Part shown: in pieces, positions 37,088 to 44,130 of the stretch
Layout of the letters: each line of letters opens with the position of its first letter
How positions within the stretch are numbered: the first letter of the stretch is position 1
NCBI RefSeq assembly: GCF_000368025.1
Contig: NZ_KB849212.1
Coordinates: forward strand, 1,334,435 to 1,398,434
Length of the DNA: 64,000 nucleotides
Source of the DNA: Acinetobacter parvus DSM 16617 = CIP 108168
Lineage (GTDB): Bacteria; Pseudomonadota; Gammaproteobacteria; Pseudomonadales; Moraxellaceae
Direction: 5' to 3'
Notes under the pieces: model-generated
What the model saw: only the letters and a program-made list of their open reading frames with translations
Database searches by the model: none
What the model was told of the DNA's origin: nothing
Translations under genes and position numbers: made by a program

Positions 37088-37474
37088 TTAAATCATTGAT
37101 AGCTCATATAAGAACTCAGCCACAATTTTGGCTAATAATTCATGTTCTTCTTGTGATTCAACAATATCAACCATCAAATCATCTAAACCAGTTTGTTCTT
37201 GAATGGTAACACCTTGAATTTCGAGATAAGTCAGCATTACAGCTAAACCAGTTCGCTTATTGCCATCAACAAAAGCATGACCTTTCGATATAGCTATGCC
37301 GAACCATGCTGCGATCTCAAAAATATCGCTTACATCGCTGTAATACATCTGCTGATCTATACGACTTAATACGCTTTCTAGCTTCTCAATATGACAACCT
37401 ATTCGCCCTACGCCAGTTTGTAATAGGATCTCATCATGTACAGCAATCACGAATGTTGAGCTAATCAAACTCAT
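37088..37474 (-). CDS. doc: Doc-type toxin of the Fic superfamily
   Basis: 128 residues. The Fic/Doc active-site motif is HAFVDGNKRT at residues 66-75 (H-x-F-x-D-G-N-K-R-T), as in Doc kinases. Doc toxins phosphorylate EF-Tu and stop translation; true Fic AMPylators carry a longer G-x-G-N-G-R motif, so this is nearer Doc. An RHIGPTG-like N-terminal helix (residues 19-31, LQTGVGRIGCHIE) fits Doc. The start overlaps the stop of a small upstream gene by ATGA, the normal antitoxin-toxin arrangement. Confidence 0.85.
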   Translation of the reverse strand: MSLISSTFVIAVHDEILLQTGVGRIGCHIEKLESVLSRIDQQMYYSDVSDIFEIAAWFGIAISKGHAFVDGNKRTGLAVMLTYLEIQGVTIQEQTGLDDLMVDIVESQEEHELLAKIVAEFLYELSMI

Positions 37475-37650
37475 TTATAAGCAAGCTCTTGAAGTTCAGC
37501 TTTATGCTGATTAATAACTCGTTTAGCACTGTGCATCACAACACGTTTTGTTGCTTCATCATTGCTAAATTGAATTGGTAATACTTGACCTGAAACCTTT
37601 TGGCGATTTGAAACTTGATCAAGGCTATAGTCTTTTAAGCGTTTTCTCAT
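37471..37650 (-). CDS. Small antitoxin candidate preceding doc
   Basis: 59 residues: MRKRLKDYSLDQVSNRQKV..., ending ...HKAELQELAYK. Charged and rich in Lys, Arg and Gln, with a helical C-terminus that could cover the toxin. The Phd N-terminal motif is not obvious, so this may belong to a different antitoxin group. The call rests on position: it overlaps doc by 4 bp and precedes it on the same strand. ATG 37650 is preceded by a GGAGC site. Confidence 0.7.
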   Translation of the reverse strand: MRKRLKDYSLDQVSNRQKVSGQVLPIQFSNDEATKRVVMHSAKRVINQHKAELQELAYK

Positions 37651-37699
37651 ATTTATAGCTCCATTAATAGAGATGTCTATTTTAGCTCAAATTTTACAA

Positions 37700-38035
37700 T
37701 TAGGTGTGATAGTGAGGATCTTTTCTAGGAATAGCTGACTCAGAGTCTATATCAAAGAAATCATAAATCTTAGATGCGGTTTGGGAAGTAAATAATGTCT
37801 TATCCATATAGACAATTACTTTATCTTTGTTCATATCGTAAATTACCCGACCTCGTGGAATCTGCTCATATTCATAAGCTCTAAGCTCTGGATATTCACT
37901 TTGTACATTTTTCCAATACTCGATATGCGTGTAAGGACTATCAATTAAGCCAATTGAATCAGCATCACCTAAATTAAACACATGAGCTATACCGATGACT
38001 TTATTATTCCAATGCCAGAAAATTCCAATTTTCAC
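37700..38035 (-). CDS. Hypothetical protein, 111 residues
   Basis: A soluble protein with no signal or membrane segment. It has alternating hydrophobic strands (IGIFWHWNNKVIGIAHVF, RGRVIYDMNKDKVIVYMD), a central Tyr/Glu-rich helix and an ending KDPHYHT. I recall similar proteins in gammaproteobacteria as hypotheticals without a known function. It lies about 50 bp upstream of the antitoxin start, in the same direction. It shares the low GC of the island. Confidence 0.75.
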   Translation of the reverse strand: MKIGIFWHWNNKVIGIAHVFNLGDADSIGLIDSPYTHIEYWKNVQSEYPELRAYEYEQIPRGRVIYDMNKDKVIVYMDKTLFTSQTASKIYDFFDIDSESAIPRKDPHYHT

Positions 38036-38241
38036 TATTTTTTCCTTTAATTTTAAGATTTTCTACAATTAACATAATACACCTTATGCGAAATACTCTA
38101 AATTTTCATATAAGTATCAATATTTTAGTTAAAGTCGTTCTAGGGTTCGGCGCACTGGAACGGCTTTTACATGATTTTTCACGTTCCACGCTTATTTTTC
38201 AATCATTATTTCCAATAATTCGTTAATTAAACTCAACAAAA

Positions 38242-38261
38242 AAGGAAGCCTCAGCTTCCTT
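38242..38261 (-). terminator. Terminator of pyrE
   Basis: 8-bp stem AAGGAAGC/GCTTCCTT with loop CTCA, followed on the minus strand by a run of T residues, 15 bp past the pyrE stop. Confidence 0.75.
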
Positions 38262-38276
38262 TCCTACACCTAAAAC

Positions 38277-38927
38277 TTAGATGCCATATTTTTCACGATA
38301 AGCCTGCATATTTGCTAAAGCTTCTTTCTCACCTTTGGCATCCAGATAATCCATTAAATCTTTCATGGTAATCAATGCATGCACAGGGATTTCCAGTTCT
38401 TTTTGTACTTCCTGAATTGCAGAAAGCTCACCTTGACCACGTTCCTGACGATCTAGCGCCACCAAAACCCCTGCAATGGTTGCTCCCGCATTTTTTAAGA
38501 TGGTCACAACTTCACGAATCGCAGTTCCCGCGGTGATCACATCATCAATGATCCAGACTTTCTGGCCAGCAACCGATGCACCAACCAACACACCACCCTC
38601 ACCATGATCTTTGGCTTCTTTACGGTTAAAGCCCCAAGGTACACTTTTACCATGCACCTGAGACAACGCCACTGCTGTTGCAGCAACAAACGGAATGCCT
38701 TTATAGGCTGGACCAAAAATCACACCGACATTGTCACACTGAACCAGTTTATCCGCATAGCCCTGCGCTAACAGCGACAGTGCCTCACCATCATTCAGTA
38801 AACCTGCGTTAAAGAAATAAGGACTGACACGACCTGATTTTAAGGTAAACTCACCAAATTTAAGCACACCACGTGATAATGCGAGTTCGATAAAAGCTTG
38901 CGGATGAAATGACACAGGCGTTGTCAT
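38277..38927 (-). CDS. pyrE: Orotate phosphoribosyltransferase
   Basis: Makes orotidine 5'-phosphate from orotate and PRPP in pyrimidine synthesis. 216 residues. PRPP-binding loop VWIIDDVITAGTAIRE, flexible loop NRKEAKDHGEGG, and GPAYKGIPF are clear. I chose ATG 38927 (GGAGC upstream) over the longer in-frame start at 39023, which would run into crc. Divergent from crc with 41 bp between, as in Pseudomonas and Acinetobacter. Confidence 0.96.
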   Translation of the reverse strand: MTTPVSFHPQAFIELALSRGVLKFGEFTLKSGRVSPYFFNAGLLNDGEALSLLAQGYADKLVQCDNVGVIFGPAYKGIPFVAATAVALSQVHGKSVPWGFNRKEAKDHGEGGVLVGASVAGQKVWIIDDVITAGTAIREVVTILKNAGATIAGVLVALDRQERGQGELSAIQEVQKELEIPVHALITMKDLMDYLDAKGEKEALANMQAYREKYGI

Positions 38928-38968
38928 ATAAGGTGCTCCAGATTCTTTAATTGAGGTTAAACAGACGT

Positions 38969-39793
38969 ATGATACCAAAGGATAGCTATCCAAGTGATGT
39001 AAAAATTCTTCGAGTGGTTTCAATTAACGTAAATGGTCTACGTTCATCTGTGACCAAAGGTCTGTTGGAATGGTTGGAACAGTCCGATGCCGATGTGGTG
39101 TGTATGCAAGAAAGCCGCATTACCCATGAACAGTGGACCGATAAATTCAAGCCTAAAGGCTGGCATACCCACCTGTTCCCTGCCGAACGTGCGGGCTATG
39201 CAGGTACGGCGATTTATAGCCGTTTGCCGTTTATTACGGTGAAAAATGGACTTGGCTTTGAACTTGCTGACTCGCAAGGGCGTTTTATCACGGCTGAATT
39301 CGATCTAGGATTGTCACAGCCTGTTCATATTGCCTCGCTATACTTGCCATCAGGTTCAAGTGGCGATGAAGCACAAGCACGTAAAGATTTATTTCTTCAA
39401 GAATATGCCCAAATATTAAAACAATGGCGGGATGAGAACAAATCAATCATTGTGTGTGGCGACTACAACATCGTGCATAAGCGCATTGATATTAAAAACT
39501 GGTCAGGCAACCAGAAATCTTCAGGCTGCTTACCGCATGAACGGGAATGGCTTGATCATATTTATGATGAACTGGGTTATGTCGATACATTCCGCGAAGT
39601 GCGAAAAGAGGCGGAATTGTATTCATGGTGGTCAAATCGTGGGCAGGCACGTGCAAAAAATGTAGGTTGGCGGATTGACTATCAAGCCTGTTCACCTGAC
39701 TGGAAGATGCGGACTGCAAACGCATGGGTGTATAAAGAACAATGGTTTAGCGACCACGCCCCTGTCATCATCGACTATAAAATACACGAATAA
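38969..39793 (+). CDS. crc: Crc-like EEP-family protein (catabolite repression control)
   Basis: 274 residues with the exonuclease III/endonuclease-phosphatase fold. It aligns throughout with Pseudomonas Crc (for example SINVNG, ALYSR-like AIYSRLPF, LPSGSSGDE, DIKNWSGNQ, RDVRK-like REVRKE, SWW, GWRIDYQ). pyrE neighbourhood supports the name. Crc works with Hfq on target mRNAs in Pseudomonas. Unlike the Pseudomonas protein, which lost nuclease residues, this one keeps Asn22, Glu48, Asp165-x-Asn167 and Asp262-His263. The start ATG 38969 is used; an upstream TTG at 38951 has no better site. Confidence 0.85.
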   Translation: MIPKDSYPSDVKILRVVSINVNGLRSSVTKGLLEWLEQSDADVVCMQESRITHEQWTDKFKPKGWHTHLFPAERAGYAGTAIYSRLPFITVKNGLGFELADSQGRFITAEFDLGLSQPVHIASLYLPSGSSGDEAQARKDLFLQEYAQILKQWRDENKSIIVCGDYNIVHKRIDIKNWSGNQKSSGCLPHEREWLDHIYDELGYVDTFREVRKEAELYSWWSNRGQARAKNVGWRIDYQACSPDWKMRTANAWVYKEQWFSDHAPVIIDYKIHE

Positions 39794-40277
39794 GTGAACA
39801 CTTGTTCACTTTGACCGCCTCTTTGGCTGACAGATTGTGTCGTTTTTTGTGTATTTTTATTTATCGGCTGTAACGGCATTATAGCACCACGGCACAAGGA
39901 AGCGGTCAGGATGACCAAAAAAGGATAGGAAGCCGTAGGAAGACAAAATAAACTTAGTTTAAGTTTATTTGCATGGATGAGACATTGGACGTTGAAATGA
40001 GACCCACATGATCAGGAAGATTAAATGCGGGTTTTCTCTTTTTTAATCTTAAATATTTTTCACCCCGTTTGTCTTTAGCTTTTTTCATCAAAAAGCATGA
40101 TTGATTTGATCATTTTAATTTTGCTCAACACACTACATAAATTTACTTGATAAACAGGGTCTGTTGACCATTTCAAACATGCATTAAGTTATAGGCTAAA
40201 AAACTCAACTGGCAAATCACCCTCTTTTTGCGTTAGGCTTTCAGCCATATCTTTTCTTGTTTTCTATGGTTTACAGC
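39794..40277. other. Intergenic region with possible structured RNA
   Basis: About 480 bp without a protein gene. The sequence TGACCGC at 39819 pairs with GCGGTCA at 39902, ACGGC with GCCGT nearby, and a perfect 9-bp hairpin lies at 39946-39970 (AAATAAACT arm). Eight GGA triplets occur in 39898-40017. A T-rich stretch near 40040 could end a transcript. A GGGTCTGTTGA string at about 40155 also occurs in the hairpin at 10952; it might be an IS-end remnant. A small RNA is possible but not shown. Confidence 0.3.
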
Positions 40278-40628
40278 ATGTTTAAAATTTATGGTATTAA
40301 AAACTGCAATTCAATGAAAAAGGCCTTTGATGCCTTAGAGGCAAAGGGTATTGCCTATGAATTTCATGACTACAAAAAACAGGGAATTGATGCGGCAACT
40401 TTAGCGCTTTGGCTGAAAGAAATGGGTGCGGATAAGGTGCTGAATAAAAAAGGCACAACTTGGCGCAAGTTATCCGAAGCGGAACAGGCCCATGCCAGCA
40501 GCAACGAGCAAGACCTGATTGAGACCCTCATTGCCCAACCAAGCCTGATTAAGCGTCCAGTGCTACAAACTCCACAGGGCTTTATTATTGGCTTTGATGA
40601 GGCGACTTACCAGAATCTCTCCGCTTAA
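40278..40628 (+). CDS. ArsC/Spx-type thioredoxin-fold protein (YffB-like)
   Basis: 116 residues, ArsC family. The N-terminus has FKIYGIKNCNSMKKAFD, with only one Cys where thioredoxins have two, and RPVLQTPQG(F)IIGFDE near the C-terminus. Named YffB/Spx-like; function uncertain and probably GSH-dependent. Start ATG 40278 chosen because the longer in-frame start adds only a short hydrophobic stub. Confidence 0.85.
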   Translation: MFKIYGIKNCNSMKKAFDALEAKGIAYEFHDYKKQGIDAATLALWLKEMGADKVLNKKGTTWRKLSEAEQAHASSNEQDLIETLIAQPSLIKRPVLQTPQGFIIGFDEATYQNLSA

Positions 40629-40640
40629 ACAGAAAAAATA

Positions 40641-40670
40641 AAAAAACCGAGTCTCAGGACTCGGTTTTTT
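40641..40670. terminator. Bidirectional terminator between yffB-like and DUF2147 genes
   Basis: 13-bp stem AAAAAACCGAGTC with its complement, loop TCAG. A tract on one side, T tract on the other, so it can end both convergent genes. Confidence 0.85.
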
Positions 40671-40686
40671 TCAGTTCAAACTCAAA

Positions 40687-41124
40687 TTAGTTGGCACGAA
40701 CCCAGGTCTGGTTACGGCCTAGAGCGGCCACACCAATATAGCCACGCAGTTTAAGCTTTTTACCACCCTCGATGATTTCAGCTTTCAACTTATAGGTCTT
40801 GCCATTTTTAGGGTCGATAATTGAACCACCATCGTAATTCACACCACCGACATTTTTCAGGCCATGCACAATAGTCACGCCTTTAAGTGATTTGTTGTGA
40901 TAGGTTCCTTCACATTTAGAGCAGGCATCTTCCTGACCTGGGACTAAATATTTTTGAATAGACGCTGTTAACGAACCATCCTTTTGCTCAGTAAACTTCA
41001 CAATCGCCTTTGGCTGCTTCGTTTCATCATCGATTGTCTGCCAAACGCTACCGTTTAATGCATCTGCCGCATTGGCAAAAGTTGTTAAACCGAGCAATCC
41101 AAATGCTAAAGCAATTTTCTTCAT
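40687..41124 (-). CDS. DUF2147 exported protein
   Basis: 145 residues, signal peptide MKKIALAFGLLGLTTFANA. Core matches DUF2147 (WQTIDDETKQPKAIVKF, GGSIIDPKNGKTYKLKAEI, LKLRGYIGVAALGRNQTW). Four residues, CSKCEG with a second Cys nearby, may form a disulfide. Periplasmic; function unknown. Start ATG 41124 has AAGGA upstream. Confidence 0.88.
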   Translation of the reverse strand: MKKIALAFGLLGLTTFANAADALNGSVWQTIDDETKQPKAIVKFTEQKDGSLTASIQKYLVPGQEDACSKCEGTYHNKSLKGVTIVHGLKNVGGVNYDGGSIIDPKNGKTYKLKAEIIEGGKKLKLRGYIGVAALGRNQTWVRAN

Positions 41125-41311
41125 TTTTGTAATATCCTTAAGGGGTCTTTTCAAGACTAAGAGTATTGAGAATTTCTATCAATATTGCAATGCTTGATTA
41201 TGACTATTGGGTATAGCCTGAGCAACAACAAAACATTGCTGTAATTACAGCGCAAGGCACATGAGTCAAAACTCTCTTAGTTATATACTGAACTAACAAT
41301 ATGGAAAAATT

Positions 41312-42223
41312 ATGAAATTTGGTACTGTTTGGAAATATTATTTTACTGAATCATTACTAAAAGCGACCATTCGTACGCCGAGTCAGTTTAATTTAGCCCC
41401 GAATGCTTTGCGACCTTTATTAGACCAACTTTGTCGTCTATTCCCCCAAAATCCCACAGTACAAATTCGACCATTGCGCTTAGCAGGCGTGCGTGGTGAA
41501 GAAATCAAGGCACAAGCGTCTGCCACACAACTTATTTTTCATATTCATGGCGGTGCTTTTTTCCTGGGGAGTTTAAGTACGCATCGGGCCCTCATGACTG
41601 ATATTGCTGCGCGCACGCAAATGCAAGTGGTTCATATGGATTATCCGCTTGCGCCTGAACATCCCTACCCTGAGGCAATTGACGCCATTTTTGATGTCTA
41701 TCAGGCGCTTCTGGTACAAGGTATCCAACCCAAAGATATTATTATTTCGGGGGATTCTTGTGGTGCCAATCTCGCGTTGGCATTGTGCTTACGATTAAAA
41801 GCACAACCTGATCTCATGCCAAGCGGTTTAATTTTAATGTCACCCTATTTAGATCTGACCCTCACCAGTGAATCATTACGCTTTAACCAAAAACATGATG
41901 CTCTGCTCTCTATTGAAGCCTTACAAGCAGGAATTAATCATTACTTAAAAGATGGTGTACAAGCGGATGATCCGCGTGTTTCTCCTCTATTTGATGATCT
42001 TAAAGGCTTACCGCCAACACTGGTGCAAGTCGGTTCAAAAGAAATTTTACTGGATGATTCAAAACGCTTTAGAGAAAAAGCTGAAAAAGCTGGAGTCAAA
42101 GTACACTTTAAACTTTACACAGGCATGTGGCATAATTTCCAGATGTTCAATGCATGGTTCCCTGAAGCAAAACAGGCACTGGCGGATATTGCGGATTTCG
42201 CCCATTCGCTTGACCGTGACTAA
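41312..42223 (+). CDS. Alpha/beta-hydrolase, hormone-sensitive-lipase group esterase
   Basis: 303 residues. Oxyanion motif HGGAFFLGS, nucleophile elbow GDSCGANLAL (Ser in GDSxG), catalytic Asp near SKEILLDDS, His in MWHNFQMF, matching family IV esterases. Cytoplasmic, with no signal peptide. Substrate unknown; probably short-chain esters. Stand-alone gene. Confidence 0.88.
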   Translation: MKFGTVWKYYFTESLLKATIRTPSQFNLAPNALRPLLDQLCRLFPQNPTVQIRPLRLAGVRGEEIKAQASATQLIFHIHGGAFFLGSLSTHRALMTDIAARTQMQVVHMDYPLAPEHPYPEAIDAIFDVYQALLVQGIQPKDIIISGDSCGANLALALCLRLKAQPDLMPSGLILMSPYLDLTLTSESLRFNQKHDALLSIEALQAGINHYLKDGVQADDPRVSPLFDDLKGLPPTLVQVGSKEILLDDSKRFREKAEKAGVKVHFKLYTGMWHNFQMFNAWFPEAKQALADIADFAHSLDRD

Positions 42224-42490
42224 ATCCTTTAAGTTTTATCCAAAAAATGGTCAGCTATGTCTGACCATTGTCACTGTTAATTTAATTTTGTCATCATAAA
42301 ATAAATCTGATTGAATATTCAGATCATCGCCCCGTTTTCAAAAAATTTTCCCGTTATAATTTGCATTAAAAAGCCTAGAGCTAGACTTTTTTCTCATTCC
42401 AAAGATGTTATTGTTATTTTAATTATTATTCTTCAATATTTTGAGGACAACTCTACAGTTTCTACGGAATCTCATTGCATATAAGGATGC

Positions 42491-43684
42491 ATGCCAATGG
42501 TCAAGATTCGTTTTAATAGGTCAACTGACACAAAGAGATGGGGCCTCAGGCTTTTTTTGGAACATCAAATTGTAGTCAATTGGACCATACTTAAAAAAAG
42601 TATTTTATTACTGATACTTGCTGCTGTTATGAACCTGTTCTGGATCAGCTGGGATATTTTTATCCTCACCCATCCAGCATATTCAGCATGGGTACATTTA
42701 AACCTGGTCTGGTCTCAGTTATGGACCAGCCTGATTATGCTTGTGGTTTTAGTGGCCATCATTTTTCCCTGCCACTTTTATAGGGATCGGAAATGGGCAA
42801 AGGAGTTTCTTCCCCTCATTACGGTGCAGGTCTTTACCGCAATGCTTTGCCATAACAGCTATCTGGTGGGAAGCTTTAGTCCAGCAACCATGGTGGGTTA
42901 TGTCAGCGTGGTGGGTGTGGGCTTGATCCTGTTTAACCGTAAAATGATTTACTATGCCCTTGTGCCTGCCACCATTGCCCTGTTGTTCTGCAATTATATG
43001 AGCATTATCGGGGCACTCACCTACGCCCCTCTGTTTAAGATGGCGGAAATCAACAAGGTTGCCATGCATCCTTTCTGGGTGGGCAGCATGATGTTCTTCC
43101 TTGTTCCGGTTATGCTGGCCTGCCTATTCCTGTTTGAGGTTTTGCTGACCCAGTGGCGCACACGGGAAACCGCCATTCAGCTCCTCAGCCGTCTTGATCC
43201 CCTCACCAATGTACTGAACCGACGCAGTATTAGCAGCTCTCTGGAAAAGCTGCATCAGCAGCCAGACCCGTTATATTCAATTGTGCTGCTCGATTTAGAC
43301 CACTTTAAGAATATTAATGACCAGTTTGGGCACAGCATGGGTGATCAAGTGTTGGTCAATGTTGCAAAATGTTTGGCGAATAATTTACGTGACCGAGATA
43401 TGATTGGGCGTTTTGGTGGTGAGGAGTTTATTTTGCTACTGCCGAACACCACGACGGCACAGGCACAAAGTGTGGCGGAACGCTGCCGTCTTGCAATCTC
43501 CCACCTGAACTTTATCACGGAATATCAGCAGGAATTTTCGGTCAGCGCCAGCTTTGGCATTAGCAGTTCAGTGAGTGCGGATGAACCCCATTTAATCATT
43601 AGTCAGGCCGACCAGGCTTTATATGCGGTCAAGGCAGATGGACGGAATCAGGTGAAAATCTTTACTGATCTTGCCATTGATTAA
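42491..43684 (+). CDS. Membrane-bound diguanylate cyclase
   Basis: 397 residues. Several N-terminal transmembrane segments (about 34-57, 66-88, 95-215) form a sensor region, followed by a GGDEF domain from about residue 230: DLDHFKNINDQFGHSMGDQ, then RDRDMIGRFGGEEFILL. GGEEF is the active site, and RDRD five residues before it is the inhibitory c-di-GMP I-site, so it should make c-di-GMP and be product-inhibited. Start ATG 42491 (or 42497). Confidence 0.93.
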   Translation: MPMVKIRFNRSTDTKRWGLRLFLEHQIVVNWTILKKSILLLILAAVMNLFWISWDIFILTHPAYSAWVHLNLVWSQLWTSLIMLVVLVAIIFPCHFYRDRKWAKEFLPLITVQVFTAMLCHNSYLVGSFSPATMVGYVSVVGVGLILFNRKMIYYALVPATIALLFCNYMSIIGALTYAPLFKMAEINKVAMHPFWVGSMMFFLVPVMLACLFLFEVLLTQWRTRETAIQLLSRLDPLTNVLNRRSISSSLEKLHQQPDPLYSIVLLDLDHFKNINDQFGHSMGDQVLVNVAKCLANNLRDRDMIGRFGGEEFILLLPNTTTAQAQSVAERCRLAISHLNFITEYQQEFSVSASFGISSSVSADEPHLIISQADQALYAVKADGRNQVKIFTDLAID

Positions 43685-43688
43685 AGGT

Positions 43689-43721
43689 ATTTCCAGCCAT
43701 TTAGGGGAAATGGCTGGAAAT
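43689..43721 (+). terminator. Terminator of the diguanylate cyclase gene
   Basis: 14-bp perfect stem ATTTCCAGCCATTT with its complement, loop of 5 nt (AGGGG), then TTTTTC, directly past the stop codon at 43684. Confidence 0.85.
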
Positions 43722-43798
43722 TTTTCATATTATGCAGGTTGGAGTTCTATTCAACTTCGATATATCCCTAGGCTTTATTTATCAATTTTTCCAGATTT

Positions 43799-44125
43799 TT
43801 AGGGTTTTAAATATTCATCACGACTTTTTCGATAAGGCTCATCAAACGCCACAAACATCTGCTCCTGTCTGGCTTCCGCAATCCACTGCTGCACGGATGC
43901 CAAAGACAATATCTTTTGCATATAGGCCTGGCTTGACGCCGATAATGGCAGCTTAAAACACTCAAAGCGCATCACCACAGGTGCATAGAATGCATCGGCA
44001 AGGCTAAACTCACCACATAAAAAGCTGTCCTCAGCTGGACGTTCAGACCAGATTTGCTCAATCCGTGCCACATATTCACAGATGGCCAGACTGTCCCAAA
44101 CCACCAGTTCCTCATCCAACAGCAC
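43799..44125 (-). pseudogene. Glutathione S-transferase, C-terminal remnant
   Basis: About 108 residues match the back end of a GST: VLLDEELVVWDSLAICEYVAR (end of the thioredoxin half, start of the helical domain), then FSLADAFYAPVVMRF and a helical tail. The first ~50 residues with the glutathione-binding site are gone. The break is 5 bp from the dsbD stop codon, so the gene was probably cut when sequence beside dsbD was rearranged. A GTG start is possible but a working enzyme is not expected. Confidence 0.75.
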
Positions 44126-44130
44126 TAACC

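Noticed and set aside
38951..38968. TTG start for crc
   Set aside because: No ribosome-binding site, and the ATG at 38969 is nearer the conserved N-terminus.
43799..44125. Intact small GST
   Set aside because: The thioredoxin-like N-terminal domain with the glutathione site is missing.
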